Source of the DNA: Myxococcales bacterium | GTDB taxonomy: Bacteria > Myxococcota_A > UBA9160 > UBA4427 | NCBI GenBank assembly: GCA_022563535.1 | Contig: JADFNE010000007.1 | Location: forward strand, 33,219 to 97,218 | Length of the DNA stretch: 64,000 bases | Direction of reading: 5' to 3' | Shown: in pieces, positions 1 to 9,054 of the stretch | Layout: each line of letters begins with the position of its first letter | Numbering within the stretch: position 1 is the first letter of the stretch | The notes under the pieces: model-generated | Seen by the model: only the letters and a program-made list of their open reading frames with translations | Database searches by the model: none | What the model was told of the DNA's origin: nothing | Translations under genes and position numbers: made by a program

Positions 1-364
1 GCGCAGCAATCGACTTCATGCCCCGGGAGAGGGCATCTTGAGACTCCGCCTCAACGATCATGTGAAGATGGTTGTGCTGGATGGAATACTCAACCAACCG
101 AAAGTCGCCGCGCTCACACCCCTGGGCGAAGGTCTTCCGCACTTCCATTACGAGTGATCGTCGCCGAAGGTTCGAGAGCCCCTTTACTACGCGCAACGTC
201 ACATGGGCGGGAGTAAGTTTCTGAAACTTAGTTCGCTGTCGATGAGGCACCTGGCCCCGCCCAACCCGCTTGGCCCCAGCCCCTTTGCGCGGCCCGCCAT
301 GCCCAGAGGTCATGCGCTTCTGCAAGACATAGTCAGCGAGTTCCAACTGCTTGATTACTGCCAT
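1..364 (-). CDS. REP-associated Y1 (HUH) transposase, partial
   Basis: The reading frame begins at an ATG (362-364) and runs off the left edge, so only about 121 N-terminal residues are present. Residues 24-35 carry a basic GGPRKGAGAKR tail typical of RAYT proteins, followed by a segment ending HVTLRVVKGLSNLRRRS. The metal-binding HUH motif is visible as HNHLHMIVEA near residue 100. The catalytic Tyr lies in the part that is cut off. Such transposases (IS200/IS605-like, Y1_Tnp family) nick single-stranded DNA at REP palindromes and are usually domesticated, single-copy chromosomal genes rather than active insertion sequences. The family assignment rests on what is seen; activity cannot be judged. 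Confidence 0.85.
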   Translation of the reverse strand, partial: MAVIKQLELADYVLQKRMTSGHGGPRKGAGAKRVGRGQVPHRQRTKFQKLTPAHVTLRVVKGLSNLRRRSLVMEVRKTFAQGCERGDFRLVEYSIQHNHLHMIVEAESQDALSRGMKSIAA

Positions 365-552
365 GCCTCTACTGTAGCAGAACCATCGCTCTTATTAACA
401 CAATAATGAGTCAGATAAATAAAATAAACACAACTACAATTCGCGAACTTTCATTCACCCCCTGTCCGCGCCACCACCACACCCCGCACCAACCCACCAC
501 CCCTCAACCACCCTTCCCCCCTCATCGCCCAAATGGCAACATGCCCAGTAAA

Positions 553-587
553 GCGAGGGCGCCCGAGGCCTACTCCCAAAGCCTCGC
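553..587. repeat. possible REP-like hairpin near the RAYT gene
   Basis: GCGAGG at 553-558 can pair with CCTCGC at 582-587, and CGAGGC at 564-569 with GCCTCG at 581-586, so two alternative stems share the 3' arm. On the minus strand a GTAG tetranucleotide precedes the GC-rich core, as in REP sequences bound by RAYT proteins. It lies about 190 bp upstream of the RAYT start in an otherwise C-rich gene-free gap (365-617). Only one copy is seen here, so the call is tentative. Confidence 0.25.
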
Positions 588-617
588 AACCCAACCCCGC
601 CGAACCGCGCGCAACCC

Positions 618-1586
618 CTACGCATCAACCTTCGACAGCCGCCGCTGAATCTCGCCAACCAACGACTCGGCTAGCTTCAACAAGTCTGGGCCAGAGTCTT
701 CGTCGACCAGCTTTCCGAATCGCGACAGGGCTGATTCTGCGAACTGTAGATAGCTCCGTTCATCGTCGCCGGGGTCGGAGGCGAGCCAGTCCTCGAAAGA
801 CTCGAGGCTCAGGGCGTAGGCCCCGACTGAGAAGCGGATCATTCCGGTGGCGTAGCTTCGCAATCGAGCGAGTTCTGCGCCCTTGGGGTCGCCCTGTTTG
901 GTCCGGGCCTTTGTGAGCTCCTCCAATTTGTCGAGACACGCGATGGCCTCGCTGAAGAAAGCGCTGGCGAGATAGGAGTGCGCTGCGACGCGATAACCGG
1001 CGGCAGTGTCGCCGTGGATTTCAGCCAGGATGGTGGCCAGGTCGGTTTCGAAAACATCTTCGATGAGTTTGTGATTCTCCACCAGGCTGCGCGTAACCAG
1101 ACCGCCCTCGGGATTGGCCGCCAGCAGGGCGAGGAGTTGGTCGCGGGTTTGATCGAGCAACAGTTCGGTTTCTCGCAGTGCGTCCAGTGTTCGATCCGCT
1201 CCAGCAATTTGGATATGCTCGAGTTCGCGGAAGAACTTGCCGTCGTCGCGCCCGTGCTCTTCGAGCAGGCGCTCGACCTTGGGCATGTAGATTTCTTGTT
1301 GATAAAGATTCTCGCGCAGCTTCATGGCTTCGTGGAACAGAGAGCCCACCGTCAAGTCGAACAAGACTTCGTTGTGGATCTGGGACGAAGCGCCCGGGTC
1401 TCGACGAAACAGCGCGTGACACCGCTCCTTTAGACGAAAAAGAACGCTGTCGTCCGAGTCGCCAACCAGCTGCGCCACGTCGTCAAAGCACGGTTCTCCC
1501 TGCTGAAAGCGATCAAACACCGTGCGCAGTGTTTGGTTGACGGTGACGTACTCGCGAACGAGTTCGACGAATTCCCATTCATTCAT
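618..1586 (-). CDS. conserved hypothetical, helical cytoplasmic protein
   Basis: This encodes about 322 residues from an ATG at 1586; a TTG 23 codons upstream is possible but adds a sequence of unlikely composition. No signal peptide or membrane segment is visible. The protein is rich in Glu, Leu and Arg with long amphipathic stretches, and the middle and C-terminal halves (HSYLASAFFSEAIACLDKL and GAYALSLESFEDWLASDPGD) resemble helical-hairpin/TPR-like repeats. I do not recognise the family. It is divergent from the ETF-QO gene and separated from it by about 350 bp, so it probably has its own promoter. Confidence 0.6.
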   Translation of the reverse strand: MNEWEFVELVREYVTVNQTLRTVFDRFQQGEPCFDDVAQLVGDSDDSVLFRLKERCHALFRRDPGASSQIHNEVLFDLTVGSLFHEAMKLRENLYQQEIYMPKVERLLEEHGRDDGKFFRELEHIQIAGADRTLDALRETELLLDQTRDQLLALLAANPEGGLVTRSLVENHKLIEDVFETDLATILAEIHGDTAAGYRVAAHSYLASAFFSEAIACLDKLEELTKARTKQGDPKGAELARLRSYATGMIRFSVGAYALSLESFEDWLASDPGDDERSYLQFAESALSRFGKLVDEDSGPDLLKLAESLVGEIQRRLSKVDA

Positions 1587-1935
1587 GGACGGGACCGGAG
1601 CCAACTCGCGCGCGGCGGAACGAAACAAAACTAATCGGTACGATCCCTGGGGCAAGGTCTTCGCGGCCCTCTACGGCATTCTCGGAAACCATCAGTTTGG
1701 GCCTTGTGTCTCGATTGGCTGGAGCAGGTTGCAATTGAATTGAGAGCGGTCGTCGGGTGCGACGAAGTCGAGATTAGAAAAGCCGCTCGCATGGGTCAAC
1801 GAACACCGGGTCGATCGCGACATCCCTGCTTTGCGCCCGATCAGAGTCTTCCCTACCCTGCGCCCGAGTCCAAATGGATACGCGAAGGGGTTGATTTCGA
1901 ACCGATTTCAGAACTGGAATCGTGTCGGAGAACAA
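1587..1935. other. divergent intergenic region
   Basis: This 349-bp gap lies between two divergent genes and must hold both promoters. I see no RNA gene, strong hairpin or recognisable operator. Only the ribosome binding site GGAG at 1927-1930, just ahead of the ETF-QO start, is clear. Confidence 0.4.
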
Positions 1936-3630
1936 ATGATGAGCGAGCCCGAACGAGAAAGCATGGAAGTCGACGTCCTCTACGTCGGAGCGGGGCCCGG
2001 CAATTTGGCCTCGGCCTACCATCTGGTCAAGCAGATCGAGGCGCAGAACGCGGCAGCTGAGGCGAATGGTGACACACCGATCGAAATGCCCGTCATCTTG
2101 GTCATCGAAAAGGCCGCCGGGCTCGGCGATCACCAGCTTTCCGGAGCCGTCATCAATCCCCGGGCGATCGAGGAACTGATGCCCGACTTCGTCGAGCAGG
2201 GCTTCCCCACCGAATACGTCTGCAACGACTCGCAGTTTCGCATGTTCTGGCGCAGCGGCGACATCAAGTTTCCCATCTGTCCGCCCCCCTTCTACAAGAA
2301 CGGCTATCACATCGCGTCGCTGAGCAATGTGGTCAAGTGGCTCGGAGCAAAGTGCGAAGAAATCGGGATCGATATCTACCCCGGCTTTGCAGCGTCGGAG
2401 ATCCTCACCGAAGGAGATCGCGTACTCGGTGTCCGAACCGGTGACATGGGGATCGCCGCCGACGGCAGTCACAAGCCCACCTACCAGCCCGGAATGGACA
2501 TCCTGGCCAAGGTCACTGTGCTCGGAGAAGGTGTGCGGGGCAACTGCACCAAGCAACTCCTCGATCTATTCGAGATGCACGGCGCCAACCCGCAGACCTA
2601 CGAGACCGGCATCAAGGAAATCTGGCGCGTCAAGCCGGAGAAGCACAAGCCGGGCCGCGTGATTCACGGTTCCCTGTTGCCCGAACTCGCCAGCGGACTC
2701 AATGGCATGTGGCTCTACGACATGAAGGACAACCTCGTCTCCTACGGTTTTGTAACCGGCCTGAGTTCCGAGAACCCCAACAACGATCCGCACCTCGCCT
2801 CTCAGATCTTCAAGACCACCGCCTTCATGCGCGATTTGTTGGATGGAGCAGAGTTGATCCGCTACGGCGCCAAGTGCATCCCCACCGGATCACTCTACGC
2901 CCAGCCCAAGCTCTACTGCAACGGCGCCATGATCCTCGGCGACGGAGCGAGCATGCTCAACATCATGAAGCTCTCGGGGGTGCACATGGCCATGAAGAGC
3001 GGAATGTTGGTGGCCGAAACCATTATTGACGGACTCATCGCCAACGACTTCACTGCGCTTACCCTCGGCGCCTACGCCGAACGCTTCCGCGACAGTTGGG
3101 CCTACCAAGAACACCTCGAGTCGCGCAATTTCACGGGCTCGATGGAAATGGGCACCCCGTTCGCGATGGGTTTGAACCTGCCGATCATGATGATCACCGG
3201 AGGCCGTGGCCTGATCGATCCGATCAAGACACACCCGAGCCACACGGGGATGAAAAAAATCTGGGAATTGCCTCGGAGTCAACAGGAGCCCGAACCCTTC
3301 GAGTTCGACGGCGTGCTGACGTTCAGCAAGGAGCACCTGGTCGGCTTCAGCGGTGCGACCCACGAAGTAGATCAGCCTCACCACCTCAAGGTGGCGGACA
3401 CCAACATTTGTTCAAACGAGTGTGCGCGGGACTACGGCAATCCGTGCGAAAAATTTTGCCCGGCTGCGGTGTACGAAATGGTGGAAAACAAAGAGAGCGG
3501 CGTGAAAGAACTCTTCATCCACCACGAAAACTGCGTCCACTGCAAGACCTGCGACATTGCAGACCCCTATCAGATCATTACCTGGACGACTCCGGAAGGT
3601 GGAGAAGGCCCCGACTACACGCAGATGTAG
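1936..3630 (+). CDS. electron transfer flavoprotein-ubiquinone oxidoreductase (ETF-QO)
   Basis: This 564-residue membrane-associated flavoprotein takes electrons from reduced ETF and passes them to quinone, linking acyl-CoA dehydrogenases to the respiratory chain. The N-terminus has the FAD dinucleotide fold VLYVGAGPGNLASAYHL and the ETF-QO segment GLGDHQLSGAVINPRA. The C-terminal ferredoxin-like part has four Cys suited to one 4Fe-4S cluster (PCEKFCPA and CVHCKTC). GGAG lies 5 nt before the chosen ATG at 1936; a second ATG follows directly. Length matches the family (about 550-560). It probably serves the Mcd-like dehydrogenase encoded at 9813-11486, although the two are not in one operon. 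Confidence 0.95.
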   Translation: MMSEPERESMEVDVLYVGAGPGNLASAYHLVKQIEAQNAAAEANGDTPIEMPVILVIEKAAGLGDHQLSGAVINPRAIEELMPDFVEQGFPTEYVCNDSQFRMFWRSGDIKFPICPPPFYKNGYHIASLSNVVKWLGAKCEEIGIDIYPGFAASEILTEGDRVLGVRTGDMGIAADGSHKPTYQPGMDILAKVTVLGEGVRGNCTKQLLDLFEMHGANPQTYETGIKEIWRVKPEKHKPGRVIHGSLLPELASGLNGMWLYDMKDNLVSYGFVTGLSSENPNNDPHLASQIFKTTAFMRDLLDGAELIRYGAKCIPTGSLYAQPKLYCNGAMILGDGASMLNIMKLSGVHMAMKSGMLVAETIIDGLIANDFTALTLGAYAERFRDSWAYQEHLESRNFTGSMEMGTPFAMGLNLPIMMITGGRGLIDPIKTHPSHTGMKKIWELPRSQQEPEPFEFDGVLTFSKEHLVGFSGATHEVDQPHHLKVADTNICSNECARDYGNPCEKFCPAAVYEMVENKESGVKELFIHHENCVHCKTCDIADPYQIITWTTPEGGEGPDYTQM

Positions 3631-3659
3631 TTTGGAGGGTGTAGTAGCGCCGCTCGGCG

Positions 3660-4496
3660 TTACATCGTCGCCAGCGCTTCGTCCAGGTGTTCGAGTTGTG
3701 AGGGCTCGCTCGCTACGAGCAACGTCGCCGACTGCGTCTGCATGTCGTCGGGAAATTCCGAGCCATTCGCCGCCCGAACCAGTGCCCCACCTTCCCGGGC
3801 GATCAAGACCCCTACCCGCCCGCGGATACTGATGCCGAGTTCCGAGTCGGACCAGCGCACTCCGGCGCACACTCCCTTGACCAGGGGAGCGACCGCGACC
3901 GCGCCACCACACGCCGGGATCACTTCGTAGTTCCGCGAACGCAGCGCGTCCATCACCGACTCGGGCATTCCGTGGGAGACGAGAACCCGATTGCCATCGC
4001 AAGCGGCCCGAATGGGCCGGCGCACTCGGCCGCTGACCAACGCGAATGCGCCCTGGCCGAGTGTTGCGTCGAAGAACAGCCCCTCGCGCGGAAGCGAAAC
4101 CAGGGCGGCCCGATAGATTCCCCGAACCGCCAGCCCGACGATCACCGCGTAGGGGCCACTCGCCTCGAGGTAGGAGCGGAGCGTGCCATCGATCGGGTCG
4201 ATCACCACTTGCGCGTCCGCGTCCTGGGGAAACTTCGCGACCAACTCGGTGTCTTCTTCCGCGGCCAGACACACGTCTGGATACAACTCGAGCAAGGCTT
4301 TGAGAATGATTTCCTGGGTCCCGACGTCGGCCGAGGTAAGGGCTTGCTTGACGGCTGAGGTCTCGTTCAGTTTGGGCGCATTGCTGACCCTGCCCTCGAG
4401 ACTGCGCGCGAACTCGGCCGCGCACCGGACCGCAGGCCCAAGTTTTTCGGCAAACTCGCCGTGACACGCCCGTTCGATTGGACTCGTACCCGACAT
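3660..4496 (-). CDS. inositol monophosphatase-family protein, atypical metal site
   Basis: This 278-residue protein belongs to the IMPase/FBPase/CysQ sugar- and nucleotide-phosphate phosphatase family. Metal-binding motif AAEEDTE and core motif VIDPIDGTLRSYLE are present in the right order. The third motif, normally WDxAAGxLLxxEAGG, reads IRGRVGVLIAREGG (around residues 221-234), so the expected Trp-Asp is replaced by Ile-Arg and a metal-ligand Asp seems to be missing. It may therefore have changed substrate or be inactive. It is convergent with ETF-QO (29-bp gap) and lies 26 bp downstream of nrdJ on the same strand, so it could be co-transcribed with nrdJ. The family is sure; the substrate is unknown. 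Confidence 0.8.
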   Translation of the reverse strand: MSGTSPIERACHGEFAEKLGPAVRCAAEFARSLEGRVSNAPKLNETSAVKQALTSADVGTQEIILKALLELYPDVCLAAEEDTELVAKFPQDADAQVVIDPIDGTLRSYLEASGPYAVIVGLAVRGIYRAALVSLPREGLFFDATLGQGAFALVSGRVRRPIRAACDGNRVLVSHGMPESVMDALRSRNYEVIPACGGAVAVAPLVKGVCAGVRWSDSELGISIRGRVGVLIAREGGALVRAANGSEFPDDMQTQSATLLVASEPSQLEHLDEALATM

Positions 4497-4522
4497 CCCG
4501 CCAATTCGATCGCTCGAGAGGT

Positions 4523-7408
4523 TTAGCTACAGCCGCTCGTACTACCGCAGTTGAGACACTTGTAGCACGCCCCGTTGCGAATCATGATCGCACCGCAATC
4601 CATACAAGAAGGCGCGTCCGCCTGATTGACGAAACTCATTTGCGCGACCGTTCGACTCGCGACCGCCTCCGACCCCCCAGCGACGGCACCCCGCGCTGGT
4701 TCGGCGATCGTGAGCCCGGTCGCGCCCCCCGAATCTCCCCCCGAATCAAAGGAGGAGGTATCGGCCTCACCCGAGAGGTAGCGATTCCCGAGATATCGGA
4801 ACACGTAGTCGGTAATCGACTTGGCGATCGGGATGTTGCGATTGTTGGTAAAGCCCGAGGGTTCGAAGCGCGTGTGACTGAACTTGTCCACCAACGTCCG
4901 CAGGGGCACTCCGTATTGCAATGCCATGGAGGTCATGGTCGCAATCGTATCCATGAGCCCCGAGACCGTGCTGCCCTCCTTTGCCATGCGCAGGAAGATC
5001 TCGCCGGGCATGCCGTTGTCGTACATGCCGATCGTGAGATATCCCTCGTGTCCCGCAATGGAGAACTTGTGGGTCAGCGCCTGGCGTTCGTCCGGAAGCT
5101 TGCGACGGTAGGGACTTGCCGTGCGTTGATTGGCGGTCGTCGTGGATCCGATCGCCTCGGTGATCGGGGTGACGTTGCTCTTCTCGTCGCGACTGGTATT
5201 CAGCGGCTGGGTTCGCTTGCTGCCGTCACGGTAGACCGCCAGCGCCTTGAGCCCGAGCTTCCAGCCCTCGACGTAAGCCGCCACGACGTCTTCCGACGTG
5301 GCATCTTCGGGCAGGTTGACCGTCTTGCTGATCGCCCCGGAAAGGAAGGGCTGGATGGCGCCCATCATGCGCAGATGCCCCATCCAATCTATCGAGCGCG
5401 TGCCGTTCTGCGCGCGAAAGGCACAGTCGAAGATCGACAGATGTTCGGGCTTGAGAGCGCTCGATCCCTCGATCGTCTCATGCTTGTCGATGTGAGCGAG
5501 AATCGCTTCGACCTCTTCCGCGCTGTAGCCAAGCTGGTCGAGCGCCATCGGCACCGTGCGGTTGACGATCTTGAGAAAGCCGCCGCCCACGAGTTTCTTG
5601 TATTTCACCAAAGCGATGTCGGGTTCGACGCCCGTGGTGTCGCAGTCCATCATGAAGGCGATGGTTCCCGTCGGTGCAAGCACGCTGATCTGGCCGTTGC
5701 GGTACCCGAACTCCTTGCCCTTGGCCAATGCTTTGGACCAGGAGTCGAGGGATGCGGCGAACAGATCATCCGCCACGCCAAGCTTGGGAATTTCGCTCGC
5801 GGCGTCCGTGTGCATTCCAATGACGTCAATGAAGGACGTCGCGTTGGCCGGATACTGGGAAAAGGGACCCATGGCTTCGGCGACTTCCGCACTGGTGAGA
5901 TAAGCCTGACCCGACATTACGGAGGTGATCGCTGCAGCCAGGTTGCGCCCGGTGTCGCTGTCGTACGGCAAACCAAACGACATCAGCAACGCGCCGAGGT
6001 TGGCGTACCCGATACCGAGCGGACGGTAGAGGTGGCTGTTTTCGGCGATCAACTCGGTCGGGTAGTCCGCGGGATCGACAATGATCTCCATCGCCAGAAT
6101 TGTCGTCGCCACCGCGGCACGGAAATCCTCGACCTGGAAGTTTCGCTCGTGAGCGTCTTCGGAGGTGAAGGTCATCAGGTTGAGACTGGCCAGATTGCAG
6201 GCCGTGTCGTCGAGGAACATGTACTCCGAACACGGATTGCTCGAGTTGATGCGCCCCGACGCCTTCACGGGATTCCAGCGATTGATCGTCGTGTCGTACT
6301 GAATCCCCGGATCACCGCAGAGGTGAGTGGCATCGGCCATCGCATTCAGAACATCTTGGGCCTTGTAGGTTTCGACGACGTCGCCCGTAGTCACGGACAA
6401 GGTGTCATACGAGTCGCCACGCTCGGCTGCGCGCATGAAGTTGTCGTTCACCCGGACCGAGTGATTGGCGTTCTGGAAGAACACCGAGTCGTAGGCACCA
6501 CCCGGGACGTTGAAGCCCCCGTCGTAACCATTGTCGATGAGCGACCAGGCCTTCTTCTCTTCCGACGATTTCGACTCGATGAAGTCCATGATGTCCGGAT
6601 GATCGACGTTCAAAATCACCATCTTGGCCGCTCTGCGCGTTTTCCCGCCGCTTTTGATCACACCGGCAAACGCGTCGAAACCGCGCATGAACGACACCGG
6701 GCCCGAGGCCACGCCGCCGCCCTTGAGGGTCTCGTGCGAGGAGCGAATCTTCGACAGGTTGCTGCCGGCACCCGAGCCGCCCTTGAACAGCATCGCCTCG
6801 GTCTTGGCGAGGTCCATGATGGATTCCATCGTGTCTTCGACCGAATTGATGAAACAGGCGCTCGCCTGCTGGGCCGTTCCGTCCACGCCGAGGTTGAACC
6901 ACACGGGACTGTTGAACGCGACCTTCTGATTCACGAGCAGATGGGTGAGCTCGTCGGCAAACGCCTGAGCATCGTCCTCAGACCTGAAATAGCCCCCCTC
7001 GCAGCCCCATTCTCGGATCCTGCCGACCACGCGTCCGATCAGTTGCCGAACGCTGGTCTCGCGACCGGGGGTGTCCAGGTGTCCGCGAAAATACTTGGAG
7101 ACCACGACGTTGGTTGCGAGTTGCGACCACTGCGCGGGAATCTCGACGTCGTTTTGCTCGAACACCGAGTCGCCGGATTCGTTGGTAATCTTGGCTGAGC
7201 GGATCTCCCATTCGACCGAGTCGAAGGGATCTTCTCCGGGGCGCGTGAAGTGACGGGTGATGGCGAGGCCGTGTTTCGCGTGGGGTCGGGTCTTAGAGGA
7301 TGATTTCGATTTTCTCTGTATCCCTGCTGTCCTTGCCGAGCGCCCTTTGCGATTTGCTTTGGCAGCCTTGGCTCGCTTGCCACGTCGTCCGCCCTCGGTG
7401 TCACCCAT
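4523..7408 (-). CDS. nrdJ: adenosylcobalamin-dependent (class II) ribonucleoside-diphosphate reductase
   Basis: This 961-residue enzyme makes deoxyribonucleotides using a B12-derived thiyl radical, independent of oxygen. Visible signatures are NSPVWFNLG in the N-terminal half, the active-site strand SNPCSEYMFLDDTACNLASL, the LAPTGTIAFMMDCDTTGVEP loop, and a C-terminal Cys-rich zinc-ribbon-like tail (CMDCGAIMIRNGACYKCLNCG) typical of long NrdJ. The first ~50 residues are a Lys/Arg/Ser-rich tail of low complexity. The ATG at 7408 is the only plausible start. It has a long gene-free upstream region (7409-8243) and is followed closely by the IMPase-like gene. This implies dependence on made or imported cobalamin. 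Confidence 0.95.
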   Translation of the reverse strand: MGDTEGGRRGKRAKAAKANRKGRSARTAGIQRKSKSSSKTRPHAKHGLAITRHFTRPGEDPFDSVEWEIRSAKITNESGDSVFEQNDVEIPAQWSQLATNVVVSKYFRGHLDTPGRETSVRQLIGRVVGRIREWGCEGGYFRSEDDAQAFADELTHLLVNQKVAFNSPVWFNLGVDGTAQQASACFINSVEDTMESIMDLAKTEAMLFKGGSGAGSNLSKIRSSHETLKGGGVASGPVSFMRGFDAFAGVIKSGGKTRRAAKMVILNVDHPDIMDFIESKSSEEKKAWSLIDNGYDGGFNVPGGAYDSVFFQNANHSVRVNDNFMRAAERGDSYDTLSVTTGDVVETYKAQDVLNAMADATHLCGDPGIQYDTTINRWNPVKASGRINSSNPCSEYMFLDDTACNLASLNLMTFTSEDAHERNFQVEDFRAAVATTILAMEIIVDPADYPTELIAENSHLYRPLGIGYANLGALLMSFGLPYDSDTGRNLAAAITSVMSGQAYLTSAEVAEAMGPFSQYPANATSFIDVIGMHTDAASEIPKLGVADDLFAASLDSWSKALAKGKEFGYRNGQISVLAPTGTIAFMMDCDTTGVEPDIALVKYKKLVGGGFLKIVNRTVPMALDQLGYSAEEVEAILAHIDKHETIEGSSALKPEHLSIFDCAFRAQNGTRSIDWMGHLRMMGAIQPFLSGAISKTVNLPEDATSEDVVAAYVEGWKLGLKALAVYRDGSKRTQPLNTSRDEKSNVTPITEAIGSTTTANQRTASPYRRKLPDERQALTHKFSIAGHEGYLTIGMYDNGMPGEIFLRMAKEGSTVSGLMDTIATMTSMALQYGVPLRTLVDKFSHTRFEPSGFTNNRNIPIAKSITDYVFRYLGNRYLSGEADTSSFDSGGDSGGATGLTIAEPARGAVAGGSEAVASRTVAQMSFVNQADAPSCMDCGAIMIRNGACYKCLNCGSTSGCS

Positions 7409-8243
7409 TAGTGCTTTCCCCCATTTCTATGCTTCATCGCTTCATCTTCAATGCTGATCGCTGATGTTTCCGCCGGACTGAACAGAGTAACGCGGCCGAC
7501 GATAATTTCTCTCCGGATCGATCTGTTTTTAGCTTTTGGCGTTCGCTTGATTTCTTGTTGTCCGTCTTGCTCGTTTGCTCTGTCCTAAATCAAAACATCG
7601 TTACTAACTGCGATACCTTTTTTTGCGGCGCACGAACCATTCACGCGTTCCCGACCTGGAACGCGCGGCATCTCAAAACTTCAATTAATTCCTCGTGCTT
7701 GGTTTGCTTGGCTTGGTCTGGCTTGAACGGTTGGCTGGCGCTTGGTTGTGCTTGGTAGTCGGTTCCCGGTTGGCGCTGTTGTTGGAGCTGTTATTGGAGC
7801 TGTTGTTGGAGCCGATGTTGGCTCTTTCGTTGGCACTGGGTAGTCCGATTGCAGTGATGAGAAGGACGCCAAGTTTCCTTGGCGTCCTCGAGTAGGAGCA
7901 GGGTCCTCCGTCCCTATCTCAGACTCAAGTTCCTCCCCGCAACCACTCGGTTGCGACCCCCCCAGGCTACAGGAGGAACCTCACATCCCCGTCTTTGCTT
8001 TGTACGACCATGACAGGCACGCGTCAACCGAAAAAACACAAAATATGGGGGTTGGATCGACCTACAACCACAACTGCTTGAGTTTCAAGGCAAAGGTCGG
8101 CAAAAAAACTTCGACCCTCCTCGCGAGCGGAAAGCGTGACGCAGATATCGGCCTCAAAGGCTCGAATTCGTGGTGATTTCCCGGCCTGCTCCGCGCGGGT
8201 CTGGTGCAACCGCTGAGCGTCGCCCTGGTGGGTCCTGGAATCT
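7409..8243. other. 835-bp gene-free leader region of nrdJ
   Basis: No convincing gene is present on either strand; short frames at 7681-7872 and 8024-8209 need TTG starts and have low-complexity or incoherent products. Part of it (about 7690-7840) is a G/T-rich stretch with near-repeats of TTGGAGCTGTT. A compact set of hairpins occupies 7862-7980 and is listed separately. I looked for a cobalamin riboswitch and did not find its conserved boxes. Confidence 0.5.
7862..7980 (-). ncRNA. candidate structured RNA (unassigned)
   Basis: Read on the minus strand, an outer 8-bp stem (GTTCCTCC, 7972-7979, with GGAGGAAC, 7929-7936) encloses a 7-bp hairpin (CGCAACC/GGTTGCG, 7938-7955, 4-nt loop). About 40 nt on comes a perfect 10-bp hairpin (GGACGCCAAG/CTTGGCGTCC, 7864-7887) closed by a GAAA tetraloop and followed by TTCTC. 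Tandem stems ending in a GNRA-capped hairpin suggest a small RNA or a 5' leader of nrdJ. It does not match tmRNA, RNase P or SRP landmarks that I know. Strand is inferred from the GNRA loop and the T-rich tail. Confidence 0.35.
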
Positions 8244-8930
8244 CTAGACTTCAGGCAGTCCGGTGAAGCGGATGCCGACTCCCTCGGGAAGCTTGTAACG
8301 AATGTTGATCCCGATCATCAGGGCCGTCATCTCTTCGACGATTCTCGCGTTGGAGAGCCCGCCGCCGTTGAGGCCGCGCAACCCGGGGATCAGGCTGCAC
8401 AAGCCGATCACGGTATCGCGCGCGTCCTTGGGCCCCGAAACCACGACGTCGCAGTCGACCTCGCGGTCGAGATCTCGCAAGCGATGGGCCGAAACATTCT
8501 GAAAGGCACTCACCACCGCGACGCCGTCGGGTACCAGCGACTTCACCAACTCGGCGCAGGAACCCTGCCAGATGCCGAGGGTGCGGACAGCGCCGTCGCC
8601 CACCGCCGTGGCCAGGGGAACTGCCATGGACACGAGAATCTGCCCATCGGACAGCGACTCCCGGATGCCCTTGACGGTTGCCGCCGTGTGTTCGAAGGGC
8701 ACCGAGAGAATCACGATCGCCGCGCGCTTCACGGCCTCTGCATTGCCGCAGCCCGACACAGGCGCCCCGGGCACGGCTGACGTCACCTCTTCTGCAGCAG
8801 CAATTGCGCGTTCGGCTTTTCGCGAACCGATTACGACCGGGCGGCCCGCCTTGGCAAAGCGAAGTGCGAGACCGAGACCCTGGTCTCCCGTCCCACCCAG
8901 TATTGCAATTGCATCATTTTGACTGGCCAT
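8244..8930 (-). CDS. NADPH-dependent F420 reductase-like oxidoreductase
   Basis: This 228-residue protein has an N-terminal Rossmann fold AILGGTGDQGLGLALRFAK followed by VIGSRK, where Ser-Arg suit the NADP 2'-phosphate. The VILSVPFEH and VSMAVPL segments and overall length match F420-dependent NADP oxidoreductase (Fno/NpdG family), which moves hydride between reduced F420 and NADP. It stands alone, with its start at ATG 8930 and the divergent IMPase-family gene 125 bp away. No F420 biosynthesis gene lies in the window, so F420 use is inferred from this gene only. A related NADP-binding reductase with another partner is the alternative. Confidence 0.8.
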   Translation of the reverse strand: MASQNDAIAILGGTGDQGLGLALRFAKAGRPVVIGSRKAERAIAAAEEVTSAVPGAPVSGCGNAEAVKRAAIVILSVPFEHTAATVKGIRESLSDGQILVSMAVPLATAVGDGAVRTLGIWQGSCAELVKSLVPDGVAVVSAFQNVSAHRLRDLDREVDCDVVVSGPKDARDTVIGLCSLIPGLRGLNGGGLSNARIVEEMTALMIGINIRYKLPEGVGIRFTGLPEV

Positions 8931-9054
8931 CGGGCGGCAACTCTAGCCCGCTGCCGATGGACCTGCTGGGGTTCTCGAGGAAGCGCTGAAAACGCGCCTA
9001 TTTGGGGGCTCCCCGGTCGAGTCCGTCCTCCCGCCTCGTGTTAGACTGCGCGCC

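Noticed and set aside
7681..7872. Small minus-strand gene with PTTAP repeats
   Set aside because: It needs a TTG start inside a hairpin, has no ribosome binding site, and its repeats follow from G/T-rich simple sequence.
8024..8209. 61-residue minus-strand gene
   Set aside because: TTG start only, no ribosome binding site, no recognisable composition or motif.
7409..8243. Cobalamin riboswitch or NrdR boxes upstream of nrdJ
   Set aside because: The conserved B12-box and its partner stems were not found. ACACAAAATATGGGGG at about 8033 matches only half an NrdR box and has no second copy at the usual distance.
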